Part shown: positions 8,996 through 16,535 of the stretch, in pieces
How the letters are laid out: each line of letters opens with the position of its first letter
How positions within the stretch are numbered: the stretch's first letter is position 1
Assembly (NCBI GenBank): GCA_964588535.1
Contig: CAZPQA010000075.1
Coordinates: forward strand, 1-17,145
Origin: NaphS2 sp964588535
GTDB taxonomy: Bacteria > Desulfobacterota > DSM-4660 > Desulfatiglandales > Desulfatiglandaceae
DNA: 17,145 bases
Reading direction: 5' to 3'
The notes under the pieces: generated by a model
The model's database searches: none
Seen by the model: the letters and a program-made list of their open reading frames with translations, nothing else
What the model was told of the DNA's origin: nothing
Position numbers and translations under genes: made by a program

Positions 8996-10449
8996 GCAAA
9001 CCCCTGGCACCCACCGGTCTGAACCTGGATGAACCCCTGCTCTGGGAAACGGGAAAAATGGGGCGAACCGGTTTTTCCATGCCGCGGCGTGATGTGGAGC
9101 AATTTCCCCTGGATGATGATCTTGCAGGGGAGGGGCCCGATTTTCCCGATTTGAACGAGATGGGGGTGGTCAGGCATTACACCCGGCTCAGCCAGTGGAA
9201 TTTTGGTGTGGATACGGGCATGTATCCTCTGGGATCGTGCACCATGAAGTACAACCCCAAGATCAATGAAAAGGTCAGCCAGTTGAAAGGGTTTGCAGGA
9301 TTGCACCCCATGCTGCCGGCGGGCATGACCCAGGGCGCCTTGCGGCTGATGGTTGAGTTGGAGCGTTTTCTGGCGGAGATTACCGGGATGGATGTGGTCA
9401 GCCTTCAGCCGGCGGCCGGTGCTCAGGGGGAACTGGCCGGCATGTTGCTGATCCATGCTTATTTGAAAAGCCACAACATGAAGCGAAGCAAGATCATCAT
9501 TCCCGATACGGCCCATGGCACCAATCCCGCCAGCGCGGCCCTGTGCGGATACCGTCCTGTTCGCGTGGCGTCAGGAGAAGAAGGAATCCTGACCCCTGAA
9601 GCCGTCGCCCGGGTGATGGACGGGGATACGGCCGGCATCATGATCACCAACCCCAATACCCTGGGTCTGTTTGAGGAACACATCGAGGCCATTGCCCACA
9701 TTGTCCACGATAAAGGCGGGCAGGTGTATTGTGACGGGGCCAATATGAATGCGATCATGGGGATGGTGCACATGGGCCGGAGTGGTGTGGATGTGCTGCA
9801 TCTGAACCTTCACAAGACTTTTGCAACCCCTCACGGCGGTGGCGGTCCGGGGGCCGGACCCGTTTGCGTGGCGAACCATCTGGCGCCATTCCTGCCGGTG
9901 CCACGGATATTAGAGGAAAGTGGTATTTATTCCCTCTCCGAAGATTTCCCCCAATCCGTGGGAAGGCTCCATTCATTTTCCGGTAATTTCGGTGTCATGA
10001 TCAAGGCCTACGCGTATATTCTTTCCATGGGCGCCGCGGGTCTTACGAAAAGCAGCCAACTGGCGGTCTTGAATGCAAACTATATTAAGGAGAAACTGAA
10101 ATCGGTTCTGCATCTTCCCCACGACAGGCCTTGCATGCATGAGTGTGTGTTTTCCGACAAATTTCAACGGGACCGGAAGATCACCACCCTGGACATGGCC
10201 AAACGCCTGATGGATTTCGGGTTTCATCCGCCCACCATTTATTTCCCCCTGGTGGTGGATGGCGCCATCATGATCGAGCCCACCGAAACGGAATCCCTGG
10301 AGGAGATCGACCGGTTTATCGAGGCATTTCGAATTGTGGCCGCAGAAGCCCTGGAATCCCCTGATCTTCTGCGGGGGGCCCCAAAACGGTGCAGGGTGGA
10401 ACGGCTGGATGAAACACTGGCGGCGAGACGACCTTGCCTGATGGGGTGA
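8992..10449 (+). CDS. gcvPB: Glycine dehydrogenase (decarboxylating), subunit 2 (P protein beta)
   Basis: A 485-aa catalytic, PLP-binding subunit. K275 in LNLHKTFATPHGGGG is the expected Schiff-base lysine; DTAHGTNPAS (172-181) and CDGAN (247-251) line the cofactor pocket, and the glycine-rich loop follows. The start at 8992 is preceded by aggagg with a 7-nt spacer and overlaps the gcvPA stop by 4 nt; an upstream ATG at 8899 in the same frame lies within gcvPA. It is the last gene of gcvH-gcvPA-gcvPB. The stop is only 7 nt from the convergent kinase gene, with no more than a weak hairpin (aaacc/ggttt, 10449-10466) between them. Confidence 0.95.
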   Translation: MSKPLAPTGLNLDEPLLWETGKMGRTGFSMPRRDVEQFPLDDDLAGEGPDFPDLNEMGVVRHYTRLSQWNFGVDTGMYPLGSCTMKYNPKINEKVSQLKGFAGLHPMLPAGMTQGALRLMVELERFLAEITGMDVVSLQPAAGAQGELAGMLLIHAYLKSHNMKRSKIIIPDTAHGTNPASAALCGYRPVRVASGEEGILTPEAVARVMDGDTAGIMITNPNTLGLFEEHIEAIAHIVHDKGGQVYCDGANMNAIMGMVHMGRSGVDVLHLNLHKTFATPHGGGGPGAGPVCVANHLAPFLPVPRILEESGIYSLSEDFPQSVGRLHSFSGNFGVMIKAYAYILSMGAAGLTKSSQLAVLNANYIKEKLKSVLHLPHDRPCMHECVFSDKFQRDRKITTLDMAKRLMDFGFHPPTIYFPLVVDGAIMIEPTETESLEEIDRFIEAFRIVAAEALESPDLLRGAPKRCRVERLDETLAARRPCLMG

Positions 10450-10456
10450 AACCGGA

Positions 10457-11944
10457 TCACAGGTTTTTGGATATGGAAAAGCAGAACTTAACCCCTCGTT
10501 CTGCCCCCGGTTCTGCCCACACATCCCCGCCATGGCGGACCATGATCTCTTTTACGATGGCGAGTCCCAGGCCTGTCCCCTGGGTTCCTTGGGCGCTTTT
10601 CTTGCGTTTGAATACCTCAAAGATCCCTTCCAGGTCTTCTTCTCTGAGGCCTACGCCATCATCAATCACTGAAAAAATGTGGTGTGTTTCGCTTTCATCA
10701 TGACCGAACGAAATACGGCCCAACCCCTCTCCCCCGTATTTCAGGGCATTGTCCACCAGATTCCGAATGGTCCGGATCATGGACAATCGGTCTGCTTTTA
10801 TTTCAGGCAGTTGCTCCGGTTGGGACCATTTTATCCCCGCCGCTTCCAGCCGCCCTGACACCTCGTCCCTTATGACTTCCACCACCGCGTCCATTGGGGT
10901 TTTTTCAAGGGAAAGGGGTGCTTCTCTGGTTGAAATGAAGGCATTGATGTGGTTGACCAGTTCTTCAATCAGCGCCGAGGTTTTGATAATCTGGTCACAG
11001 GTCCGTTTCCCCTTGTCGTCCAGCAGATGTTCCGATTGTTTTTGAAGCAGCATGGCCAGACCATGGATGCCGATGGCCGGGCTTTTGAGATCGTGTGAAA
11101 CGGAATAGGAAAACAGTTTGATCTTGTCCGCACTTTCCTGTACTTGCTTTTCTGCGGTTTTTCGCTTTTCCGCCATTTGATTGAAAGCTGTAGCCACATC
11201 CTTTAACTCGTCATCAGAGGTGGGCTCGATTCGGTGGTCCAGATTCCCCCGGCCGAATGCTTCGGAGCCTTCTTTCAGCTGCCTGACGGATCGGATGATT
11301 CCCCGGGTGGTGAACCATGTGACCACGCCCATGGCCATGAGTACAAAGAGGGTCAAAGCAAGGGTGACGGACAGGGCAACCGCGCCGTGATAAATGGCAT
11401 TTTCAGCTGCTTTTTCCGTGTCTTGTCGAATCAGGGGTTGAATATCTTCGTTTAATATTCGCTGGATCCTCAGAAGACCTTTTTCGAATTTTTCCAGTTC
11501 GTGCTGCAGCTGATCCGCCGGTTCGGTGAACTCTTTCTGCGTGAGTTTTCGGGCTTCGGCCAGTGCGATAATCTTTTTGGATAGTGCCTGGTGCTCTGAA
11601 AAATAAAGGGCCACTTTTTGACCGAATTTTTTCTCCGAATCTGTTTTGGCGAGTCGGTTGAATTCTTTGAGAAATGCTGCGAAGTTTCCCTGGAATTGAT
11701 GGAGGTTTTCAATATGGACCCGCTCGCCGTCGCGGACGAATGCGAAGATGGAAATGGCGCCTTCCCCGATATTGACTTCCATTTCCAGGAGGGCATCTTC
11801 CAGGGGTTCCTGAACGGAAAGAAACAGTTTCAACGCCTGGTTCAGCTTCTGTATCTGCAGGTAGGAGATTGACCCTGACACCCCCAGAACGAGGATAAGG
11901 ATTCCAAAACTCAGCCAGAGCTTCTTGGCGATGGTCATACGCAT
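10457..11944 (-). CDS. Membrane sensor histidine kinase with HAMP domain (orphan)
   Basis: A 495-aa sensor kinase. In order: membrane segment at about residues 10-26 (LSFGILILVLGVSG); a periplasmic, helix-rich sensor region of about 160 residues with no PAS or Cache motif that I recognise; a second membrane segment at 187-211; a HAMP linker (about 212-264); the phospho-acceptor helix SVSHDLKSP with H284; and an ATPase domain with the N box RNLVDNALKYGG (about 394-405), G1 DDGVGL and G2 GTGLGLAIV (about 456-464). All catalytic boxes are intact. The start at 11944 follows ggag by 8 nt; an ATG two codons later is possible. No response regulator is nearby, so its partner and signal are unknown. 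It follows a small membrane-protein gene by 19 nt and is probably co-transcribed. Confidence 0.9.
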   Translation of the reverse strand: MRMTIAKKLWLSFGILILVLGVSGSISYLQIQKLNQALKLFLSVQEPLEDALLEMEVNIGEGAISIFAFVRDGERVHIENLHQFQGNFAAFLKEFNRLAKTDSEKKFGQKVALYFSEHQALSKKIIALAEARKLTQKEFTEPADQLQHELEKFEKGLLRIQRILNEDIQPLIRQDTEKAAENAIYHGAVALSVTLALTLFVLMAMGVVTWFTTRGIIRSVRQLKEGSEAFGRGNLDHRIEPTSDDELKDVATAFNQMAEKRKTAEKQVQESADKIKLFSYSVSHDLKSPAIGIHGLAMLLQKQSEHLLDDKGKRTCDQIIKTSALIEELVNHINAFISTREAPLSLEKTPMDAVVEVIRDEVSGRLEAAGIKWSQPEQLPEIKADRLSMIRTIRNLVDNALKYGGEGLGRISFGHDESETHHIFSVIDDGVGLREEDLEGIFEVFKRKKSAQGTQGTGLGLAIVKEIMVRHGGDVWAEPGAERGVKFCFSISKNL

Positions 11945-11963
11945 GAATTGATCTCCGGGGGGG

Positions 11964-12266
11964 TTAGCGGTTCCTTCCCCCTTTACCCTTACGAAAACCC
12001 GAAAGTACCCAGAAAACGCCCCACAGGAGCGCCACCGGCCCGATGCCCACACAGAGAAACATGGGCCAGCTCCCGTTCCAGGGCTTTAAGAAAAAGACCA
12101 TGACTGCCGGCCACAAAATAGAGGCCATGACAGCCAGGCGACCCCAACCGGTCATTTTTGAAATCATACCGGCTTGCCGGCCGCCTTTTTCAATCCGTTT
12201 GCCTGTCAACCTGGGCAGCATGAAGATTGCCAGGGCGATAGCGATAATAACGAGAATTTCATTCAT
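11964..12266 (-). CDS. Small three-helix membrane protein of unknown function
   Basis: I do not recognise a family. The 100-aa product has three likely membrane helices (about residues 3-18, 43-60 and 68-89), a charged basic loop (LTGKRIEKGGRQ) after the first and a strongly basic tail (FRKGKGGRNR). By the positive-inside rule both would be cytoplasmic. The tail composition also suits an inner-membrane accessory protein. It lies 19 nt ahead of the histidine kinase on the same strand, so it may be its partner or merely share its transcript. The ribosome binding site is weak. Coding is supported by hydrophobic periodicity and tight packing, not by homology. Confidence 0.6.
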   Translation of the reverse strand: MNEILVIIAIALAIFMLPRLTGKRIEKGGRQAGMISKMTGWGRLAVMASILWPAVMVFFLKPWNGSWPMFLCVGIGPVALLWGVFWVLSGFRKGKGGRNR

Positions 12267-12308
12267 GAGCGATTACCGGTCCAACTTCAAAATGGGCTCA
12301 AAACGGAC

Positions 12309-12314
12309 ATTATA
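12309..12314 (-). promoter_or_regulatory. Candidate -10 element for the membrane protein-kinase operon
   Basis: On the minus strand 12314-12309 reads TATAAT, about 43 nt before the start codon at 12266. The -35 position is poor. An inverted repeat agagtg/cactct (12330-12335 and 12352-12357) lies just upstream in this orientation and could bind a regulator. Confidence 0.3.
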
Positions 12315-12438
12315 ACTTCATGGTCAGAGAGAGTGTTATAAAAGGTGAAACCACTCTATACCACTTTTCATTGTTTTTTCAATAAACATTACACTAATTG
12401 GGAAAACAGGGACGACACACGACACGTCCACTACAACA

Positions 12439-12467
12439 TTGACACACAACACGAAATCCACCATACT
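12439..12467 (+). promoter_or_regulatory. Sigma70-type promoter of the phosphate transporter gene
   Basis: TTGACA (12439-12444), a 17-bp spacer and CATACT (12462-12467, 4 of 6) give a good housekeeping promoter about 48 nt before the ATG at 12515. A G+C-rich inverted repeat, ggacg/cgtcc (12410-12414 and 12425-12429), lies 10 bp upstream of the -35. I see no convincing PhoB box. Confidence 0.55.
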
Positions 12468-12514
12468 GCCGTTCAAAAAATGGACCTGCCGCGTTTACTT
12501 TTGAGGAACATATC

Positions 12515-14794
12515 ATGGGGACTGAAATTTTCTTGATTGCCGTCGTAATTCTTCTGCTCTTTGCTGTTTTCGATCTGGTCGTGGGGGTCACCAACGATGC
12601 CGTCAATTTTCTGAATTCTTCTATCGGTTCAAGAGTCGCCCCCTATTTTGTGATCATGATTATCGCAAGCCTTGGCATTCTTGCAGGGGTGACCTTTTCA
12701 AGCGGGATGATGGAGGTGGCACGGAAGGGCATATTCCATCCGCAGTTTTTTACCATGCCGGAGCTTATTACCATCTTCCTGGCCGTAATGCTCACGGACA
12801 TCCTCCTCCTGGATCTCTTCAACACCTATGGCCTGCCCACCTCCACCACCGTCTCCATTGTGTTTGAACTGCTCGGCGCCGCCGTGGCCGTTTCGGTAAT
12901 CAAAATCATGCAGACCCATGGTGGCGCCATGGCCCTGGGGGAGTACATCAACACGGGAAAGGCCATGATGATCGTTTTTGGCATTCTTCTTTCCATTGTT
13001 GTGGCTTTTTGTTGCGGCGCCGTGGTTCAGTTCGTGACCCGGCTCATTTTCACCTTTGACTATCAGAAAAAGATCAAGCGTTATGGATCGCTTTGGGGCG
13101 GGGTTGCCATGGCAACCATCACATTCTTTATCCTGATAAAGGGGGCCAAGGGCGCTTCCTTCATGACGCCGGAGTCAGTCCAATGGGTCAAAAGCAATTC
13201 CCTGCTCATCCTGGTCGGTATTTTCATTATTTCAGCCATAATTTTGCAGATCGCCATTTCTTTATTCAAAGTCAATATTTTTAAACCGATCGTGCTGGTA
13301 GGTACCTTTGCCCTGGCCATGGCCTTTGCCGCCAATGATCTGGTCAATTTCATAGGTGTCCCCTTAGCAGGATTAAGTGCCTACAAGACCGCCATGGCTG
13401 CGGGGGATCCCCTGACGATTACCATGAGCGCCCTGAGCCAGAAAGTTCAATCCCAGACAGGACTCCTTCTCCTTGCCGGTATCATTATGGTGGTGACCCT
13501 GTGGTTGAGCAAAAAGGCCCGCACGGTCACTGAAACGGAACTCAGCCTGGGTCATCAGGAAGAGACCACAGAGCGTTTCGAGTCGATCTGGCTTTCCAGG
13601 ACCATTGTGAGGATGGCGGATTCATTCTTTAAGAGCTTAACAACCGTTATTCCCCATAACCTCAGGAAAACCGTCAGTAACCGAATAGACCCCCATAGTT
13701 ACAAGGATGTTACGGTTCAGGGCCCTAAACCTTCCTTTGACCTGGTCCGTGCATCCGTGAACCTGATGGTTGCCAGTGCCGTGGTCTCTTTTGCCACCTC
13801 CATGAAACTCCCCCTGTCAACCACCTATGTCACTTTCATGGTGGCAATGGGCACCTCTTTTTCTGATCAGGCGTGGGGCAGGGAAACGGCAGTCTATCGT
13901 GTCACCGGGGTTCTGACGGTGATCGGCGGCTGGTTTATGACGGCGTTGATTGCCTTCGTGGTCGCCTTTGTTTTCGCAAACATTATCCACTATTTCAAGG
14001 TGCCGGGGGTTTTCGGCCTCCTGCTTATCGGGGCGTTGGTGTTCTGGAAAAATCAAAGAAAGCACAAGGGCCGTGCCAGGGAAACAGAAGAAGCTCGGGT
14101 TTTTAATTTAAAGAAGATCACCGATGCGCACATGGCCATCTCCAGCACCTTTGAACACCTGGCGCATCTTCTGGAAGCTATCCGGGAATCCTTTGATCTG
14201 ACCTTCGATGCACTGTTTGACCAGGATATCGATGAACTGAAAAAACAGAGGAAAAAGGTAAAGCAAATACAACTGTGGACAAACATCATCATTGCAAACG
14301 TTTTCAAGGTACTGCGTCTGCAACAGAAAGGGGATGCCGAAATATCCTACAAATACGCTCAGAGCATCAGGCGTCTCCAGAAGATATCCGATGGGCACCG
14401 GGATATCGTCGTGCGCTCCTATAAGCATATCGGCAACAAACACAAAGGGCTTTTGGATGTTCAAATCGAGGAGCTCAAAAAGATCAAGATATGTATCCTT
14501 GATATTATTCTGAAGGCGGAAACTTCTTTTAACAGGAAAGAAATTGTGGACTATCAAAACATCGTCGACCAGTACCGGTACATGAGGGAACTGGCAGATC
14601 AGTTCAACCAGAATCAAATCGAAAGGATCCGAACCGACGTCTCTAAGACACGCCTCAGTATCCTCTACTATGCCATTGTGGGGAACTGCATTATGATGTC
14701 CAAGCAGAACATCAAACTGCTGGAGATTTTTAATGAATCCTTCAAATTCGATAAGCAGCTGTCAAACTCATACTATAAAATCGACAGCCAATAG
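12515..14794 (+). CDS. pit: PiT-family inorganic phosphate transporter with C-terminal PhoU-like domain
   Basis: A 759-aa inner-membrane permease, probably taking up phosphate driven by an ion gradient. The PiT family's two inverted halves are visible through repeated asparagine-aspartate motifs (VTNDAVNF, N27-D28; AANDLVNF, N274-D275) and repeated TSTT/LSTT turns (GLPTSTT 106-112; KLPLSTTYV 431-439). About ten to twelve hydrophobic segments run to residue 510, broken by a long hydrophilic loop at about 333-408. Residues 525-759 are soluble, helical and rich in K, R, E and Q, resembling PhoU/DUF47 helical bundles that gate phosphate uptake. Simple PiT proteins are about 400-550 aa, so this is the long form. 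gaggaa precedes the ATG by 6 nt. Single gene, divergent from the kinase operon. Confidence 0.9.
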   Translation: MGTEIFLIAVVILLLFAVFDLVVGVTNDAVNFLNSSIGSRVAPYFVIMIIASLGILAGVTFSSGMMEVARKGIFHPQFFTMPELITIFLAVMLTDILLLDLFNTYGLPTSTTVSIVFELLGAAVAVSVIKIMQTHGGAMALGEYINTGKAMMIVFGILLSIVVAFCCGAVVQFVTRLIFTFDYQKKIKRYGSLWGGVAMATITFFILIKGAKGASFMTPESVQWVKSNSLLILVGIFIISAIILQIAISLFKVNIFKPIVLVGTFALAMAFAANDLVNFIGVPLAGLSAYKTAMAAGDPLTITMSALSQKVQSQTGLLLLAGIIMVVTLWLSKKARTVTETELSLGHQEETTERFESIWLSRTIVRMADSFFKSLTTVIPHNLRKTVSNRIDPHSYKDVTVQGPKPSFDLVRASVNLMVASAVVSFATSMKLPLSTTYVTFMVAMGTSFSDQAWGRETAVYRVTGVLTVIGGWFMTALIAFVVAFVFANIIHYFKVPGVFGLLLIGALVFWKNQRKHKGRARETEEARVFNLKKITDAHMAISSTFEHLAHLLEAIRESFDLTFDALFDQDIDELKKQRKKVKQIQLWTNIIIANVFKVLRLQQKGDAEISYKYAQSIRRLQKISDGHRDIVVRSYKHIGNKHKGLLDVQIEELKKIKICILDIILKAETSFNRKEIVDYQNIVDQYRYMRELADQFNQNQIERIRTDVSKTRLSILYYAIVGNCIMMSKQNIKLLEIFNESFKFDKQLSNSYYKIDSQ

Positions 14795-14807
14795 CCCTTC
14801 CTTTTTT

Positions 14808-15677
14808 TCAATTGCAGAGCGCCCTGAAGTTGCAGTAATCGCAGAGCTTGCTCTTTTTGGGGGTAAAGAGCGCTTTATCCTTGGGAATATTTTTTTTGAC
14901 GTCCTGACAGAATTTATTCATATGAGCTGTCTCTTTTCTGATTTGCCTGGCGAATGCCTCGATATCAGAAGAATTAACCGTGATATCGTTTTCTTTGTAA
15001 TGAGGATGCAGGTAGGCGACAATGGGAGAAATTTTTGCGGGATCTTTTTCAAAATGATAGGTGGCCCAGGCCGCATACCCCACCATTTGCCTGCGATGCT
15101 TTTTGGGATCGGGCTTACCGGTTTTCCAATCCATGATAAAGAGTCGATCATTTACCGGAAACAGAAAATCCACTTTGCAGTAGGCTTTCATGCCGCCGAT
15201 GCGGGTTTCCCCATATCCCGGCGGTTCAATGAGCCACTCATCTTTCTTGAGCACTGCAAAATCAGTCAACCAGGTCAGCCGGTCACTGTTCAGAAGGTTT
15301 TCAAGGGAGATTCGAACCTTTTCGAAAACCCTTCCAGTGCCAACGGATTTCATCTTTCCGTAATAGACCTCCTGAAAGGTTTTTGCTTGAACATATTCTT
15401 CGGTCATTTTTCGGGCGTAATCATGAAAACGTCCTTTGTCGATGTCTTTTGCTGTTATCTTCAGCCTTTCAAGGAGCGTTTTGTTGACGTCGTGAACGAT
15501 GTTGCCAACTTCCAGGGGGATGGAGGTCATTTTTTTTAACGCAAGGATTTTTTTGGCGGGGTATTCGGGGTCGTACTTGGCGTAGTAGTTGTAATAGTAT
15601 TGCCGCGTGCAGGTTTCAAACAGGTTGTATCGGCTGACGGACCAGCCCAGTTTAGGGGTGAAAACAAATTTTTTCAT
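14808..15677 (-). CDS. PD-(D/E)XK nuclease, RecB/Cas4 type, with predicted Fe-S cysteines
   Basis: A 289-aa nuclease-fold protein. The N-terminal SVSRYNLFETCTRQYYY (14-30), H62 in GNIVHD, D170 (KVDFLF), D183-x-K185 (IMDWKTGK) and Q197...Y201 (QMVGYA) reproduce the RecB-type motifs for Mg2+-dependent DNA cleavage. C23 together with C279, C282 and C288 (CDYCNFRALC) matches the four-cysteine [4Fe-4S] layout of AddB and Cas4. No helicase or CRISPR gene adjoins it, so its role is open (repair, defence or other). The start at 15677 has only a modest aaagg upstream. It is probably the third gene of an operon with the hydrolase (18-nt gap) and nitroreductase. It converges on pit across 13 nt. Confidence 0.85.
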   Translation of the reverse strand: MKKFVFTPKLGWSVSRYNLFETCTRQYYYNYYAKYDPEYPAKKILALKKMTSIPLEVGNIVHDVNKTLLERLKITAKDIDKGRFHDYARKMTEEYVQAKTFQEVYYGKMKSVGTGRVFEKVRISLENLLNSDRLTWLTDFAVLKKDEWLIEPPGYGETRIGGMKAYCKVDFLFPVNDRLFIMDWKTGKPDPKKHRRQMVGYAAWATYHFEKDPAKISPIVAYLHPHYKENDITVNSSDIEAFARQIRKETAHMNKFCQDVKKNIPKDKALFTPKKSKLCDYCNFRALCN

Positions 15678-15695
15678 GGGGGCCTTTAATGCACC

Positions 15696-16535
15696 TTAAT
15701 GCATATGATTTTCCAGCCATTGTTCCATATGGCCCAGGACCTGATCCCGTTCCGGTTCGTTGAATATCTCGTGATACAACCCATCATACATTTTAAGGGT
15801 TTTGTCAGACGACTGGACTGTTTCGAAAAGCATTCTAGCACCCGCCGGGTCCACCAGTTTGTCCCCACCGCCCTGGAGCAGCAGGATCGGCAGGGTAATT
15901 CGGGCCGCTTCTTCTGGAAAACGCTGCATGGCTTTGAGGATCTCCGCCGCCAGCCGAGCCGTTGTTTTTCCCGTATGGACGAGCGGGTCCTCAACATAAG
16001 CCCTTACCACCGACGGATCGCTGCTGACCCCGTTCACGTCCAGTCCGATGAGGCCGATTTTTGGCATCACCACCGAAAAGACTTTGCCGGCAAGTATGGT
16101 GGCCGATGAAATGCTGTCCGGCACTTTGACGGCCCCTGCGCCGGAAAGGACTGCTCCTGTAAAAACTTCCTGACGATGGGTCAATAATACGGCGCTCACT
16201 AGGCTTCCCATGCTGTGCCCCACCAGGAAGAGTGGCGTTTCATTGTGCAGGGTTCGAACTTTGTCGAGGAAAGTGGAGAGGGTTCGGGTGTAATCTTCAA
16301 AGCGATTTATGTACACCCTTTTGCCATGAGATTTCCCGTGACCCGGGAAATCAAACCCGTAGATCCCGTAACCCAAGGGGACAAACCGATTGACCACATT
16401 CATGTAACGACCACAGTGTTCGGCAAGCCCGTGAACCACTACCAGCACGGCTTTCAAATCACCTTCGGGAAGCCAGCATTGATAAAAAACCCTGTGATCC
16501 CCATTTTCATTCAGAAACCCTTCTTCGTGCTTCAT
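15696..16535 (-). CDS. Alpha/beta hydrolase, monoacylglycerol lipase-like
   Basis: A 279-aa serine hydrolase of the lysophospholipase/monoacylglycerol lipase group (Hydrolase_4). The oxyanion motif VVVHGLAEHCGRY is at 32-44 and DFPGHGKSHG at 62-71. The nucleophile elbow GHSMG (106-110) gives S108. D225 (GGGDKLVDP) and H255 (YHEIFNEPER) complete the triad. The DFPGHGKSHG and YHEIFNE segments are hallmarks of monoglyceride lipases. No signal peptide is present, so it is cytoplasmic and probably frees fatty acids from monoacylglycerols or lysophospholipids. gggagg lies 5 nt before the ATG, which overlaps the upstream nitroreductase stop as ATGA. Confidence 0.9.
   Translation of the reverse strand: MKHEEGFLNENGDHRVFYQCWLPEGDLKAVLVVVHGLAEHCGRYMNVVNRFVPLGYGIYGFDFPGHGKSHGKRVYINRFEDYTRTLSTFLDKVRTLHNETPLFLVGHSMGSLVSAVLLTHRQEVFTGAVLSGAGAVKVPDSISSATILAGKVFSVVMPKIGLIGLDVNGVSSDPSVVRAYVEDPLVHTGKTTARLAAEILKAMQRFPEEAARITLPILLLQGGGDKLVDPAGARMLFETVQSSDKTLKMYDGLYHEIFNEPERDQVLGHMEQWLENHMH

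Noticed and set aside
8923..10533. Long minus-strand open frames (8923-9516, 9973-10533) opposite gcvPA/gcvPB
   Set aside because: Antisense shadows of strongly conserved GcvPA/GcvPB coding sequence.
12345..12536. Small plus-strand open frame before pit
   Set aside because: It spans the pit promoter and overlaps the pit start in another frame; no family likeness or ribosome binding site.
14733..15539. A 268-codon plus-strand open frame opposite the nuclease gene
   Set aside because: The minus strand carries a full set of PD-(D/E)XK motifs and a cysteine cluster. The plus frame starts inside pit and shows no recognisable domain.
14808..15677. Nuclease as Cas4 of a CRISPR system
   Set aside because: No repeat array and no other cas gene in the window; the shared motifs are general to RecB-type Fe-S nucleases.
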